Shown here: piece by piece, positions 20,282-29,264 of the stretch
Layout: every line of letters starts with the position of its first letter
Numbering within the stretch: position 1 is the stretch's first letter
Source of the DNA: Psychrosphaera saromensis
Lineage (GTDB): Bacteria; Pseudomonadota; Gammaproteobacteria; Enterobacterales; Alteromonadaceae
NCBI RefSeq assembly: GCF_002954545.1
Contig: NZ_MSCH01000003.1
Location: 1,204,824 to 1,268,823, forward strand
Direction: 5' to 3'
DNA length: 64,000 nt
Notes under the pieces: model-generated
What the model was told of the DNA's origin: nothing
What the model saw: the letters and a program-made list of their open reading frames with translations, nothing else
The model's database searches: none
Position numbers and translations under genes: made by a program

Positions 20282-20911
20282 ATGTTGAAATTTGGATTAT
20301 TAATAGCGACGCTCGTCTTAAGCTCTAATGTAATTAGTGCAGAAGCTGAAAAACAAGACCCATTTAAATTAGTTCAGGTTGTAGCTCAAGAGCTATTTGA
20401 CCGTATAGCTCGTGAGCAAGATGCGATTGAAAAAGATCCTGAACAACTAAGAGTTGTGGTTGAAGAAGAGTTAGCGCCATCTATAAACCACAAATATGCT
20501 GCGGCTATGGTATTAGGTCCTTATTACAAAAAATCGACTAGAGAGCAACGTGAGCTTTTTTATACTGCATTTCGTCAGTACCTAATTGCAACCTACGCTG
20601 GCATTCTTACCTTATATAAAGACCAACAGGTTGTATTTGAACCGGCAGTTAACATAGATGGTAAACGTCGTGTTCAAGTTAAAGTCCGAGTGTTAGATGA
20701 AGGTAAACCTGATATTAGAATTGAATTTATTTTAAGAAAAAATAAAGCTGGTGAGTGGGCTGCCTACGATATGGTTGCTGAAGGTATTAGCGTATTAAGC
20801 AGTAAAACTAAAGAGCTGCAAGGTTTAATCCGTCAACAAGGTATTGAGTCGGTAACTGAATTGTTATTAGAGAAATCAACTAAACCTATCGTAACTAAGT
20901 CTATCGGTTAA
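20282..20911 (+). CDS. mlaC: Periplasmic phospholipid-binding protein MlaC
   Basis: A 209-residue secreted protein: signal peptide of about 20 residues ending near VISA-EAE, then a Tol-Tim/NTF2-like MlaC fold (DPFKLVQVVAQELFDRI; FRQYLIATYAGILTLY). It ferries phospholipid between the outer-membrane MlaA/porin complex and MlaFEDB. The frame is open 13 codons further upstream inside mlaD, but the ATG at 20282 gives a proper signal peptide and has GGGAAG about 12 nt upstream. mlaA is not in the window. Confidence 0.94.
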   Translation: MLKFGLLIATLVLSSNVISAEAEKQDPFKLVQVVAQELFDRIAREQDAIEKDPEQLRVVVEEELAPSINHKYAAAMVLGPYYKKSTREQRELFYTAFRQYLIATYAGILTLYKDQQVVFEPAVNIDGKRRVQVKVRVLDEGKPDIRIEFILRKNKAGEWAAYDMVAEGISVLSSKTKELQGLIRQQGIESVTELLLEKSTKPIVTKSIG

Positions 20912-20918
20912 TCAATAT

Positions 20919-21209
20919 ATGAAATTGAATTTTGTTAACAATGAAATAAATGTCGTTGGTGATATTGATAGGTTTAATCTTATTGATAAGAAACTTTTTA
21001 GTTTTCCCGCTATGACTTCAGATGTGACAATTGAGCTTACTAATGTGACATCAGTGGACACCGCTGGCGTTGCATTCTTGCTTAAACTTGTCGCCTTTTA
21101 TCAAAATCAAAAATTGAATGTCACACTGACAAATCCCCCGTCTCAATTAATTGCTTTGGCTCAGATCAGCAATGTGCTAGGATTATTACCTTTAAAAGAT
21201 AATATATAG
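20919..21209 (+). CDS. mlaB: STAS-domain protein MlaB
   Basis: A 96-residue single STAS domain, with the hallmark VTSVDTAGVAFLLKLV around residues 43-58 (E. coli MlaB 97). In E. coli MlaB binds MlaF and is required for stable assembly and ATPase activity of the transporter. Located 7 nt after mlaC. The family is weakly conserved, so the operon position carries much of the assignment. Confidence 0.92.
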   Translation: MKLNFVNNEINVVGDIDRFNLIDKKLFSFPAMTSDVTIELTNVTSVDTAGVAFLLKLVAFYQNQKLNVTLTNPPSQLIALAQISNVLGLLPLKDNI

Positions 21210-21226
21210 TAATTATTGGGTAAGTA

Positions 21227-21484
21227 ATGGAATTAAGAGAAATCGAAGAAAAATTAACCAAAGAGTTAGATCTTGACGAGGTCATGGTTAAATCTGATGG
21301 TTCTCATTTTCAAATAACTGCTGTTGGGACTTGTTTTGAAGAGCTATCTCGCGTAAAACAACAACAATTAGTCTTAAAACTCCTTTCTGGTTATATAGCC
21401 GATGGCAGCATGCATGCCGTTAGTGTTAAAGCTTATACCCCGAAAGCGTGGGCTAGAGACAAAAAATTACAACTACTTTCCTAA
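21227..21484 (+). CDS. ibaG: BolA-family protein IbaG
   Basis: An 85-residue BolA-like protein (E. coli IbaG 84), with the VKSDGSHFQITAVG strand and a C-terminal helix preceding HAVSVKAYTPKAW. IbaG binds monothiol glutaredoxin/Fe-S clusters and is acid-stress related in E. coli. It lies between mlaB and murA with 17-nt gaps on both sides. A second BolA-family gene (bolA) is at 38229. Confidence 0.93.
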   Translation: MELREIEEKLTKELDLDEVMVKSDGSHFQITAVGTCFEELSRVKQQQLVLKLLSGYIADGSMHAVSVKAYTPKAWARDKKLQLLS

Positions 21485-21495
21485 GAAAAAATTAA

Positions 21496-22760
<1,265 letters not shown>

Positions 22761-22761
<1 letters not shown>

Positions 22762-22821
22762 AAACTTCTCAAGTTTCTATCTTTATTCTCTAAGAAATCG
22801 GCAATCTAATTGCCGATTTCT
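22761..22821. terminator. Hairpins between convergent murA and degS
   Basis: Two inverted repeats follow the murA stop: GAAACTT/AAGTTTC (22761-22777) followed by a T-rich stretch, and AGAAATCGGCAA/TTGCCGATTTCT (22793-22804 with 22810-22821). The second overlaps the last codons of degS. Neither has a long T run, so strength is uncertain. Confidence 0.5.
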
Positions 22822-23876
22822 AATTTACCTACCTGAACATCCTTATTAATAATCTCTCTATCTCTTGATAAACTAATCTGAATGTAAGCACCCGGTTTGG
22901 TATTTTCAATTATCGTTAATAATTCTTGAAAGCTAACTAACTGTTTACCGTTAATCGCTAACATAATATCCCCTGAGCGCAATCCGCCTTTCCAAGCAGG
23001 TCCAAACGGGTCAACATTAGTAATTTTAATACCGGCAATCGATTCTACTGAACTTCTAACTGCGACACCGGCTTGATTAATTGCAGAACCATCAAGGCCT
23101 AAGTAACCACGAGTTACTTCACCATCAGCGAGTAGGCGGTCAGTTATATGTTTTGCTAACTTATACGGGATAGCAAAAAAGATCCCTTGAATATCTCTTT
23201 GAGCTTTTGCGGTATTGATACCAACCAACATGCCTCTTGAATTGACAAGTGCACCACCAGAACTACCTAAATTAATAGCCGCATCCATTTGAATGTAATC
23301 AGTGTGGCTCGACTGGTTATTAGCTAGACCTTTTTTCTCGGTGGCACTAATGATCCCTTGCGTGATCGTTTGTCCTAAATTCAGCGGATTACCGATTGCT
23401 AATACAATGTCACCAACTTGCGCTTCTAAACCAGGTTCTTGTGGAATAGCCGGTAAATTATTGGCGTCAATTTTCAATAAGGCAAGGTCTGTAACCTGAT
23501 CTAATCCTATAACTTCAGCACTAAATTGTCGGCCATCTTGCAGTAATACCATTATTAGTTCAGCGTTATCGACTACATGATAGTTTGTTAAAATATGTCC
23601 GTTGCTAGTCATTAATACACCAGAACCTAAATCGTTCAGTTCCTGATGTTGACCTACTGTATTTCTAGTGTTGACTACAGAATATACATTAACCACAGAA
23701 GGAGCCGCTTGTTTTACCGCGAAAGCAAAAGACATGGCTTCTGGGCGGATAACGTTGTCAGTAAACTTAGTTAATCCCATTTTTTCGCGCAATGATGGTG
23801 TGAGTATAATCACTAGTAGCGCCAAGGCTAAGCCATAGGCAATGGCATTAAATATATGTTTAATAGTAAAATTCAC
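22806..23876 (-). CDS. degS: Site-1 serine protease DegS
   Basis: A 356-residue membrane-anchored trypsin-like protease with one PDZ domain (E. coli DegS 355). An N-terminal transmembrane anchor (residues about 8-26) is followed by a protease domain with NYHVV (His), TDLALLKI (Asp) and LGSSGGALVN (Ser), and a C-terminal PDZ (about 255-345). In E. coli DegS senses unfolded porin C-termini and cuts RseA to release sigmaE. It lies 115 nt downstream of degQ, with a terminator between, so it probably has its own promoter. Confidence 0.94.
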   Translation of the reverse strand: MNFTIKHIFNAIAYGLALALLVIILTPSLREKMGLTKFTDNVIRPEAMSFAFAVKQAAPSVVNVYSVVNTRNTVGQHQELNDLGSGVLMTSNGHILTNYHVVDNAELIMVLLQDGRQFSAEVIGLDQVTDLALLKIDANNLPAIPQEPGLEAQVGDIVLAIGNPLNLGQTITQGIISATEKKGLANNQSSHTDYIQMDAAINLGSSGGALVNSRGMLVGINTAKAQRDIQGIFFAIPYKLAKHITDRLLADGEVTRGYLGLDGSAINQAGVAVRSSVESIAGIKITNVDPFGPAWKGGLRSGDIMLAINGKQLVSFQELLTIIENTKPGAYIQISLSRDREIINKDVQVGKLEIGN

Positions 23877-23939
23877 TTGGCGTCCAAACTAGTAATTGAC
23901 GTTATATTAACTATTGAGTTGTTAATAAAATAAAGTCAT

Positions 23940-23971
23940 AAAAAAACCTACAATGGTGTCCATTGTAGGTT
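23940..23971 (-). terminator. Intrinsic terminator downstream of degQ
   Basis: Read on the minus strand, AACCTACAATGG pairs with CCATTGTAGGTT (12 bp, 3-nt loop, 23945-23971), followed by a run of T. It should end most degQ transcripts before degS. Confidence 0.85.
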
Positions 23972-23991
23972 CTTATTGTTTTAATTTCTAT

Positions 23992-25374
23992 TTATCTTAT
24001 TAATATATAAAGAGAACTGTTACCTCTGACAACATTAAATGCTAATACATCTTTGGTTTTAGGTAATATATCGCGTAATGCGCCAACACTAGTTAATCGG
24101 CTGCGGTTAACTGCAATGATAACATCACCTTTTTTAAAGCCTCTCATTGCTGCAGGAGAACGCTCATCAAGCTCGGTGATCTCTACGCCTTCATCACCAC
24201 GTGCTGTTTTTCCGTTAGCCAGCTTGGCACCTTTTAACGATGGATGAATACTTTCCGCTGTAATAGCAGGCTTATCAGCTGAGCCTAATGTAACGGTAAG
24301 AGTCACTTCATCCCCATCACGTAAAGCAGTTAATTCGACTTCTTTGCCAGCGCCTTTGGTCGCCACTTTGCTTTTTAGCTCATCAAATGATTTGATTTTA
24401 TTACCATTTACATGAGTAATAATATCACCTATTTTCAAACCACCTTTAGCCGCTGATGAGTCAGGGACTACTTCTGCAACAAATGCACCTTGGGCAACAT
24501 CAACGCCAAATGATTTGGCCATTCCAGCATCAAAGTTAGAACCGGAAATGCCTAAGACACCACGTTTAACCTCACCATATTCTATAATTTGGCTCATTAA
24601 GTTATTCATCATTTCTGATGGAATTGCAAAACCAATACCTACGTTACCGCCACTAGGTGCAATAATTGCGGTATTTATGCCAACCAATTCACCTTTTAAA
24701 TTAACGAGTGCACCACCTGAGTTGCCGCTGTTGATAGCTGCATCCGTTTGAATGAAATCTTCCAGACCTTGGTTTTGTCCCATTAAGCCAGAACGCCCTT
24801 TGGCACTGATAATTCCAGATGTAACCGTTTGACCTAATCCAAATGGATTACCTATTGCTACAACAAAATCACCAACTCTAGCTTTATCTGAATTGGCTAT
24901 GGTTATTTCTTCAAGATTATCCGGCTCAATTTTTAATACTGCGATATCACTTTCTTCGTCGCCACCAAGTTTTGTTGCTTCAAATTCACGGCCATCTTTT
25001 AATTTGATCATGATTTTATTTGCATCATTGATGACATGGTAGTTAGTAACAATATAACCTTTGTCTTTATCTATGATGACGCCAGAGCCCATACCTTTAA
25101 ATGGTCGTTCTTGGGTTCTGGGAGTGTTGTTACGATTACCAAAGAAGTATTGAAAAGGGTCGACATTGGTTTTGATTTCTTTGTTACCTTCTACTGCAAC
25201 AGTCACAACTGCTGGGGTTACTCGATCTAACATAGGCGCTAGAGAGGGCACTTCCTGCTTAGTAGATGAAAATGGGAATGCTGCATTGGCATTTGGTGAT
25301 ATTGCCAGAGTTGCAATAACAAATGCAGAGATAGCGGTTAATTTTATGATTTGAGATTTAACAGAAACTGTCAT
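23992..25374 (-). CDS. degQ: Periplasmic Do-family serine protease/chaperone DegQ (DegP-like)
   Basis: A 460-residue HtrA protease. Signal peptide (about 1-31), protease domain with catalytic residues in VTNYHVINDA (His), SDIAVLKI (Asp) and NSGNSGGALVN (Ser), and two PDZ domains (about 260-350 and 375-455). The short LA loop favours DegQ over DegP, but in this order a single Do-type protease may cover both roles. It degrades or refolds damaged envelope proteins. A sigmaE-like promoter lies just upstream. SD AAGGAG at 25388-25393 on the minus strand. Confidence 0.93.
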   Translation of the reverse strand: MTVSVKSQIIKLTAISAFVIATLAISPNANAAFPFSSTKQEVPSLAPMLDRVTPAVVTVAVEGNKEIKTNVDPFQYFFGNRNNTPRTQERPFKGMGSGVIIDKDKGYIVTNYHVINDANKIMIKLKDGREFEATKLGGDEESDIAVLKIEPDNLEEITIANSDKARVGDFVVAIGNPFGLGQTVTSGIISAKGRSGLMGQNQGLEDFIQTDAAINSGNSGGALVNLKGELVGINTAIIAPSGGNVGIGFAIPSEMMNNLMSQIIEYGEVKRGVLGISGSNFDAGMAKSFGVDVAQGAFVAEVVPDSSAAKGGLKIGDIITHVNGNKIKSFDELKSKVATKGAGKEVELTALRDGDEVTLTVTLGSADKPAITAESIHPSLKGAKLANGKTARGDEGVEITELDERSPAAMRGFKKGDVIIAVNRSRLTSVGALRDILPKTKDVLAFNVVRGNSSLYILIR

Positions 25375-25404
25375 TTATTTCGTACTCCTTAAAGTGTTAA
25401 TTGA

Positions 25405-25431
25405 ACAGACAGGTTGAATTAAATTTAGTTC
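25405..25431 (-). promoter_or_regulatory. SigmaE-like promoter of degQ
   Basis: On the minus strand a -35-like GAACTA (25426-25431) is separated by exactly 16 nt from a -10-like TCTGT (25405-25409). The E. coli degP sigmaE promoter, as I recall it, has GAACTT, 16 nt, TCTGA. The predicted start lies about 20-25 nt before the degQ ATG. Confidence 0.6.
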
Positions 25432-25465
25432 AGCAAATTTACATTTTGTTACTTATTTATGTTGC

Positions 25466-25492
25466 GGCAATGAGTATTGGAAACTCATTGCC
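25466..25492. terminator. Perfect stem-loop between zapG and degQ
   Basis: GGCAATGAGT (25466-25475) and ACTCATTGCC (25483-25492) form a 10-bp perfect stem with a 7-nt loop, 17 nt beyond the zapG stop. No T run follows on either strand, so it may be an RNA-end or processing element or a weak terminator. Confidence 0.45.
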
Positions 25493-25508
25493 ATAATAAT
25501 GAATTAGG

Positions 25509-25940
25509 TTAGTCGTCACTCTTTTGAGGTGTGTTAGAACCTTTAAATACACCAGATGCAGAACCAGAATAATCTAATGGTTGATTATCGATATTGGATT
25601 CTTCTTTCGGCTTTCTATGGGCTTTAGATAAAATGTTAGTCGCTTCTTTTGAAAAGAATGGAAATGCAGGTGGTTGCTTTTCATCTTCAAGAATATGCTC
25701 AGCATCTTCAATTTGATTATCTATATGCTTCGACATTTCATGTAAATTTGTTGCAACTGAACGGAACGCAGCTAAGTTGTCTTGCCAATTTTGTTTTAGT
25801 TGCGCATTTTCTTGCTGGCAATTACTTAATGCTTCTTTAGCTTGTAATGAACCTGATGCCATTCGTGTTCTTAAGATCATAATGCCAATGCCGACAACAA
25901 CCCCTAAAGCAAACACCATAATATCAATTACTGTTTCCAT
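25509..25940 (-). CDS. zapG: DUF1043 cell-division/envelope protein ZapG (YhcB)
   Basis: A 143-residue protein with one N-terminal transmembrane helix (residues about 5-24, ending in LRTR), then a coiled-coil stretch (about 35-95, QQENAQLKQNWQDNLAAFRSVA) and a polar tail. This is the YhcB/ZapG layout (E. coli 132). YhcB connects cell elongation, division and envelope precursor synthesis in E. coli. The conserved neighbour order degQ-zapG-zapE-rplM is kept, with zapG divergent from zapE. Confidence 0.9.
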   Translation of the reverse strand: METVIDIMVFALGVVVGIGIMILRTRMASGSLQAKEALSNCQQENAQLKQNWQDNLAAFRSVATNLHEMSKHIDNQIEDAEHILEDEKQPPAFPFFSKEATNILSKAHRKPKEESNIDNQPLDYSGSASGVFKGSNTPQKSDD

Positions 25941-26032
25941 AAATATTCCTTAAAAATAGAAGGCTTAAAATCCCCGTGGATATTATTTGCCACTACTAGT
26001 TACCTTAAGCATAAATGATCATTGGCCTGTTA

Positions 26033-26092
26033 CCCAATAACAAATTAACTTAATTGATAATAAAATTATTTAAATATCAATTGGTAATTGGG
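26033..26092. repeat. Long imperfect inverted repeat between zapG and zapE
   Basis: CCCAAT (26033-26038) with ATTGGG (26087-26092), and internally AATTGATA (26052-26059) with TATCAATT (26075-26082), nested in an AT-rich divergent promoter region. It could form a hairpin or cruciform. No function is shown by sequence. Confidence 0.45.
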
Positions 26093-26157
26093 CACTTAGC
26101 TTGCCCATGTTATTATTTATTAATTGGGACTTATTTTAAAATTTAAATAGTAAACTT

Positions 26158-27273
26158 ATGCCAAACACTATAAATCCATTAACGCCGTGGCAACAATACC
26201 AAAAAGACTTGCTTAAATCAGATTTTCAATACGATGCAGATCAAGAGAATGCGGTAAAGAACTTACAGCGTTTATACGATGATTTCATTCAAGCGTCGAA
26301 TAATAAGCCGTCTTTTATAAGTAAGTTATTTAACAAAAATATAAATGCAACAGCCAAGGTCCAGGGGATTTACTTTTGGGGCGGCGTTGGTCGCGGTAAA
26401 ACATATTTAGTTGATACCTTTTTTGACTGTTTGCCTACTGAAAAGAAATTGAGAATTCACTTCCACCGCTTTATGCATAAAGTGCATGATGAAATGAATA
26501 AACTTAACGGTGTTGAAGACCCATTAAAACGAGTAGCAAAAATATTTGCCGCTGAAACTTCAATTATCTGTTTTGACGAGTTTTTTGTTTCTGACATTAC
26601 CGACGCAATGATATTGGGTACTTTACTAGAAGAGTTATTTAAGCTGGGCGTTGTGTTTGTGACTACATCAAACATAGTGCCAGATGACTTATACAAAAAT
26701 GGTTTACAACGAGCTCGTTTTTTACCGGCTATTGCTTTATTAAAGAAACATTGCGATGTCGTAAACGTAGACTCAGGTGTTGATTACCGATTAAGAACAT
26801 TGGAAAAAGCAGAGATTTATCATTTTCCATGTGATGAACAAGCAGACCTTAATATCCAGTCTTACTTCCAACAGCTATCGCCAGAAGAAAGTCTACAGAA
26901 TTCCAATATAGAAATAGAAGGGCGCTCTATCGCCACCAGAGAAGTTGCTGATGGTGTGGTTTGGTTTGATTTTAATGCCATCTGCGAAAGCGCCCGTTCA
27001 CAATTGGATTATATGGAGATAAGTCGAATTTATCATTCGGTATTATTATCTAACGTGAAGCAAATGAGCCGTGCTAATGATGATGCCGCAAGACGTTTTA
27101 TTGCTATGGTAGACGAATTTTATGAACGTAAGGTGAAGTTGATTATTACTGCACAAGCGGAACTTGAACAGTTATATACCGATGGTACTTTAGTCTTTGA
27201 ATTTAAACGTTGCATTAGTCGCTTACAAGAAATGCAAAGTAAGGAATACTTAGCTGAGCCTCATATTCCTTAG
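26158..27273 (+). CDS. zapE: Cell division ATPase ZapE (AFG1 family)
   Basis: A 371-residue AFG1-like P-loop ATPase (E. coli ZapE 375). Walker A GGVGRGKTYL is near residues 76-85; Walker B is IICFDEFFVSDI. In E. coli ZapE reduces FtsZ bundling under oxygen limitation and at high temperature. Divergent from zapG; followed by a hairpin terminator and then the rplM leader. Confidence 0.95.
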   Translation: MPNTINPLTPWQQYQKDLLKSDFQYDADQENAVKNLQRLYDDFIQASNNKPSFISKLFNKNINATAKVQGIYFWGGVGRGKTYLVDTFFDCLPTEKKLRIHFHRFMHKVHDEMNKLNGVEDPLKRVAKIFAAETSIICFDEFFVSDITDAMILGTLLEELFKLGVVFVTTSNIVPDDLYKNGLQRARFLPAIALLKKHCDVVNVDSGVDYRLRTLEKAEIYHFPCDEQADLNIQSYFQQLSPEESLQNSNIEIEGRSIATREVADGVVWFDFNAICESARSQLDYMEISRIYHSVLLSNVKQMSRANDDAARRFIAMVDEFYERKVKLIITAQAELEQLYTDGTLVFEFKRCISRLQEMQSKEYLAEPHIP

Positions 27274-27314
27274 TGTTTATGGATAAATTCTACGTGTATG
27301 TGCAGTTATTTAAT

Positions 27315-27359
27315 CAGCTTATTTCAAGTCTGAAATAGATGATTTTAAAAGCTGTTTTT
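27315..27359 (+). terminator. Probable terminator of zapE
   Basis: CAGCTT (27315-27320) pairs with AAGCTG (27349-27354). An internal ATTTCA/TGAAAT hairpin sits inside it, and T5 plus a T-rich tail follow. It lies 42 nt after the zapE stop. Confidence 0.6.
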
Positions 27360-27421
27360 GTTTTCTTTTATCTTTATTTTCTATTTGTACAATTTTTAGA
27401 TGATCTTTCATTTTAAGTCTG

Positions 27422-27494
27422 TATAATGCCGCGCCTACCCACCGTTACTAACCTTTGCATTAGCCTGCAAATGGTTAAGCACTCGAAGGGGTGC
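27422..27494 (+). promoter_or_regulatory. rplM promoter -10 and structured leader (candidate L13 autoregulatory region)
   Basis: A perfect -10 TATAAT at 27422-27427 (no good -35) is followed by two hairpins: TAACC-TTTGCA with TGCAAA-T-GGTTA (27449-27477, one bulge) and GCACTC-GAAG-GGGTGC (27479-27494). E. coli rplM mRNA carries a 5' leader through which L13 represses rplM-rpsI. Whether these stems are homologous to it is an inference. Confidence 0.55.
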
Positions 27495-27569
27495 GAATGA
27501 ATTGGGGTGGTTTGATATCAACTGATACAAACTACTGGCTTAAACTTATTTTATTGTTAGGTTCATATA

Positions 27570-27998
27570 ATGAAAACCTTTACTGCAACACCATCAACAA
27601 TCACTCGTGATTGGTACGTTGTGGACGCTGAGGGCAAAACCCTTGGTCGTATCGCGACAGAAATTGCACTACGTTTACGTGGTAAGCATAAACCTGAGTA
27701 CACTCCGCACATGGATACTGGTGACTACATCATCGTTATCAACGCTGAGAAAGTAACCGTTACTGGCAACAAAGGCCAAGGTAAAATTTACTACTCACAC
27801 TCTGGTTACCCAGGTGGTATTAAAGATATAAACTTTGATGACTTACAAGCTAAAAAGCCTGAAATGATCATCGAAAAAGCAGTTAAAGGCATGTTGCCGC
27901 GTGGTCCATTAGGACGTGCAATGTTCCGTAAGCTTAAAGTATACAAAGGCGCAGAGCATTCACATGCTGCTCAGCAACCTCAAGTATTAGATATTTAA
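27570..27998 (+). CDS. rplM: 50S ribosomal protein L13
   Basis: A 142-residue protein, the same length as E. coli L13, starting [20 protein letters not shown] and containing the family block [18 protein letters not shown] near residues 108-125. An early-assembly 50S protein. It lies 12 nt upstream of rpsI in the universal rplM-rpsI operon, after a leader of about 140 nt with hairpins. Confidence 0.99.
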   Translation: MKTFTATPSTITRDWYVVDAEGKTLGRIATEIALRLRGKHKPEYTPHMDTGDYIIVINAEKVTVTGNKGQGKIYYSHSGYPGGIKDINFDDLQAKKPEMIIEKAVKGMLPRGPLGRAMFRKLKVYKGAEHSHAAQQPQVLDI

Positions 27999-28010
27999 GG
28001 AACATAAGAC

Positions 28011-28403
28011 ATGGCTGATACTCAATATTATGGAACTGGTCGTCGTAAGAGCTCTACTGCTCGTGTATTTTTACGTCCAGGTACAGGCAACATCGTAATT
28101 AACAAACGCACAATTGAAGACTTCTTTAGTCGTGAAACTGCTCGTATGGTTGTTCGTCAACCTTTAGAGTTAGTTGAAGTTCTAGAGAAATTTGACCTTT
28201 ACATCACTGTTACAGGTGGTGGTACTACTGGTCAAGCTGGCGCAATTCGTCACGGAATTACGCGTGCATTAATGCAATTTGACGAATCACTTCGTCCAGC
28301 TCTACGTAAAGCGGGTTATGTAACTCGTGATGCTCGTAAAGTTGAACGTAAGAAAGTTGGTCTACATAAAGCACGTAAACGTCCTCAGTTCTCAAAACGT
28401 TAA
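28011..28403 (+). CDS. rpsI: 30S ribosomal protein S9
   Basis: A 130-residue protein (E. coli 130). N-terminal [16 protein letters not shown] and the basic C-terminal tail [11 protein letters not shown] that reaches the P-site tRNA are visible. Co-transcribed with rplM; a strong terminator follows about 25 nt after the stop. Confidence 0.99.
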   Translation: MADTQYYGTGRRKSSTARVFLRPGTGNIVINKRTIEDFFSRETARMVVRQPLELVEVLEKFDLYITVTGGGTTGQAGAIRHGITRALMQFDESLRPALRKAGYVTRDARKVERKKVGLHKARKRPQFSKR

Positions 28404-28426
28404 TTCTGTTTTACAAACTGTTTCGA

Positions 28427-28450
28427 AAAAGTCCGCTCTGCGGACTTTTT
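28427..28450 (+). terminator. Intrinsic terminator of rplM-rpsI
   Basis: AAAAAGTCCGC (28427-28437), loop TCT, then GCGGAC followed by T9 (28441 onward). A textbook hairpin and T run separating the ribosomal operon from petABC. Confidence 0.9.
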
Positions 28451-28548
28451 TTTTGCTTTTTAAAAAGTAATTTAAGTGTAAATAATGACCGACTTAGCGA
28501 AGAGATTTGTTAATTGTCACTTTTTTATTTCTTAATGACTATATTGCC

Positions 28549-28578
28549 TTGTTTTGTATAGGGCTTTTTCGGTAGAAT
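28549..28578 (+). promoter_or_regulatory. Candidate sigma70 promoter of petABC
   Basis: TTGTTT (28549-28554), an 18-nt spacer, then TAGAAT (28573-28578), about 90 nt before the petA ATG. Downstream, TGTAAGA (28597-28603) and TCTTACA (28628-28634) form an imperfect leader stem. Motif-level evidence only. Confidence 0.4.
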
Positions 28579-28667
28579 CCTCTACAATAACAAAAATGTA
28601 AGAGTTCGTTACCTAGTCTTTAGTAATTCTTACATGCTTATTAATCCTTAATCGCGGAGAATATTGG

Positions 28668-29264
28668 ATGAGCAATGCGCCTGTAGACAATAGTCGTCGT
28701 CGTTTCCTTACTGCAGCAACCACAGTGGTTGGTGGTGCAGGAGCGGTAGCGGTGGCAGTACCCTTCATTGCTTCATGGAACCCAAGTGCTAGAGCAAAAT
28801 CGGCAGGGGCCCCAGTTGAAGTAGATATTACAAAGCTTGAGCTTGGTCAATTGATCAGAGTTGAATGGCGCGGTAAACCTGTTTGGGTTGTATACCGTAC
28901 TCCAAAGATGCTTGAACAACTTGGCCAAATTGGGGATAGATTGTTAGACCCTGAATCATCTGAAGAAAAACAGCAACCAAGTTACGCTCAAAACATGACT
29001 CGCTCTTCACGTGAAGAGATTCTAGTTGCTGTTGGTATTTGTACACATTTAGGTTGTTCTCCAACATATATCTCTGAAGGTTATGAGGAAATAGTTGAAG
29101 GCGTGAGTTCTGGCTTCCATTGTCCTTGTCATGGCTCTAAGTTCGACTTAGCAGGACGTGTGTTTAAAGGCGTTCCAGCTGGCTTAAACTTACAGATACC
29201 TCCTTATTATTATATTGACGATACCACTATATTAATTGGTAAAGATAAAGAAGGAGCTGCGTAA
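28668..29264 (+). CDS. petA: Ubiquinol-cytochrome c reductase Rieske iron-sulfur subunit
   Basis: A 198-residue protein with an N-terminal twin-arginine motif RRRFLTA and one transmembrane helix (residues about 10-35), which anchors the periplasmic Rieske domain. The cluster-binding boxes are CTHLGCSP and CPCHGSKFD. It accepts electrons from ubiquinol at the Qo site and passes them to cytochrome c1. It overlaps petB by 1 nt. GGAG at 28655-28658 is the likely RBS. Confidence 0.97.
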   Translation: MSNAPVDNSRRRFLTAATTVVGGAGAVAVAVPFIASWNPSARAKSAGAPVEVDITKLELGQLIRVEWRGKPVWVVYRTPKMLEQLGQIGDRLLDPESSEEKQQPSYAQNMTRSSREEILVAVGICTHLGCSPTYISEGYEEIVEGVSSGFHCPCHGSKFDLAGRVFKGVPAGLNLQIPPYYYIDDTTILIGKDKEGAA

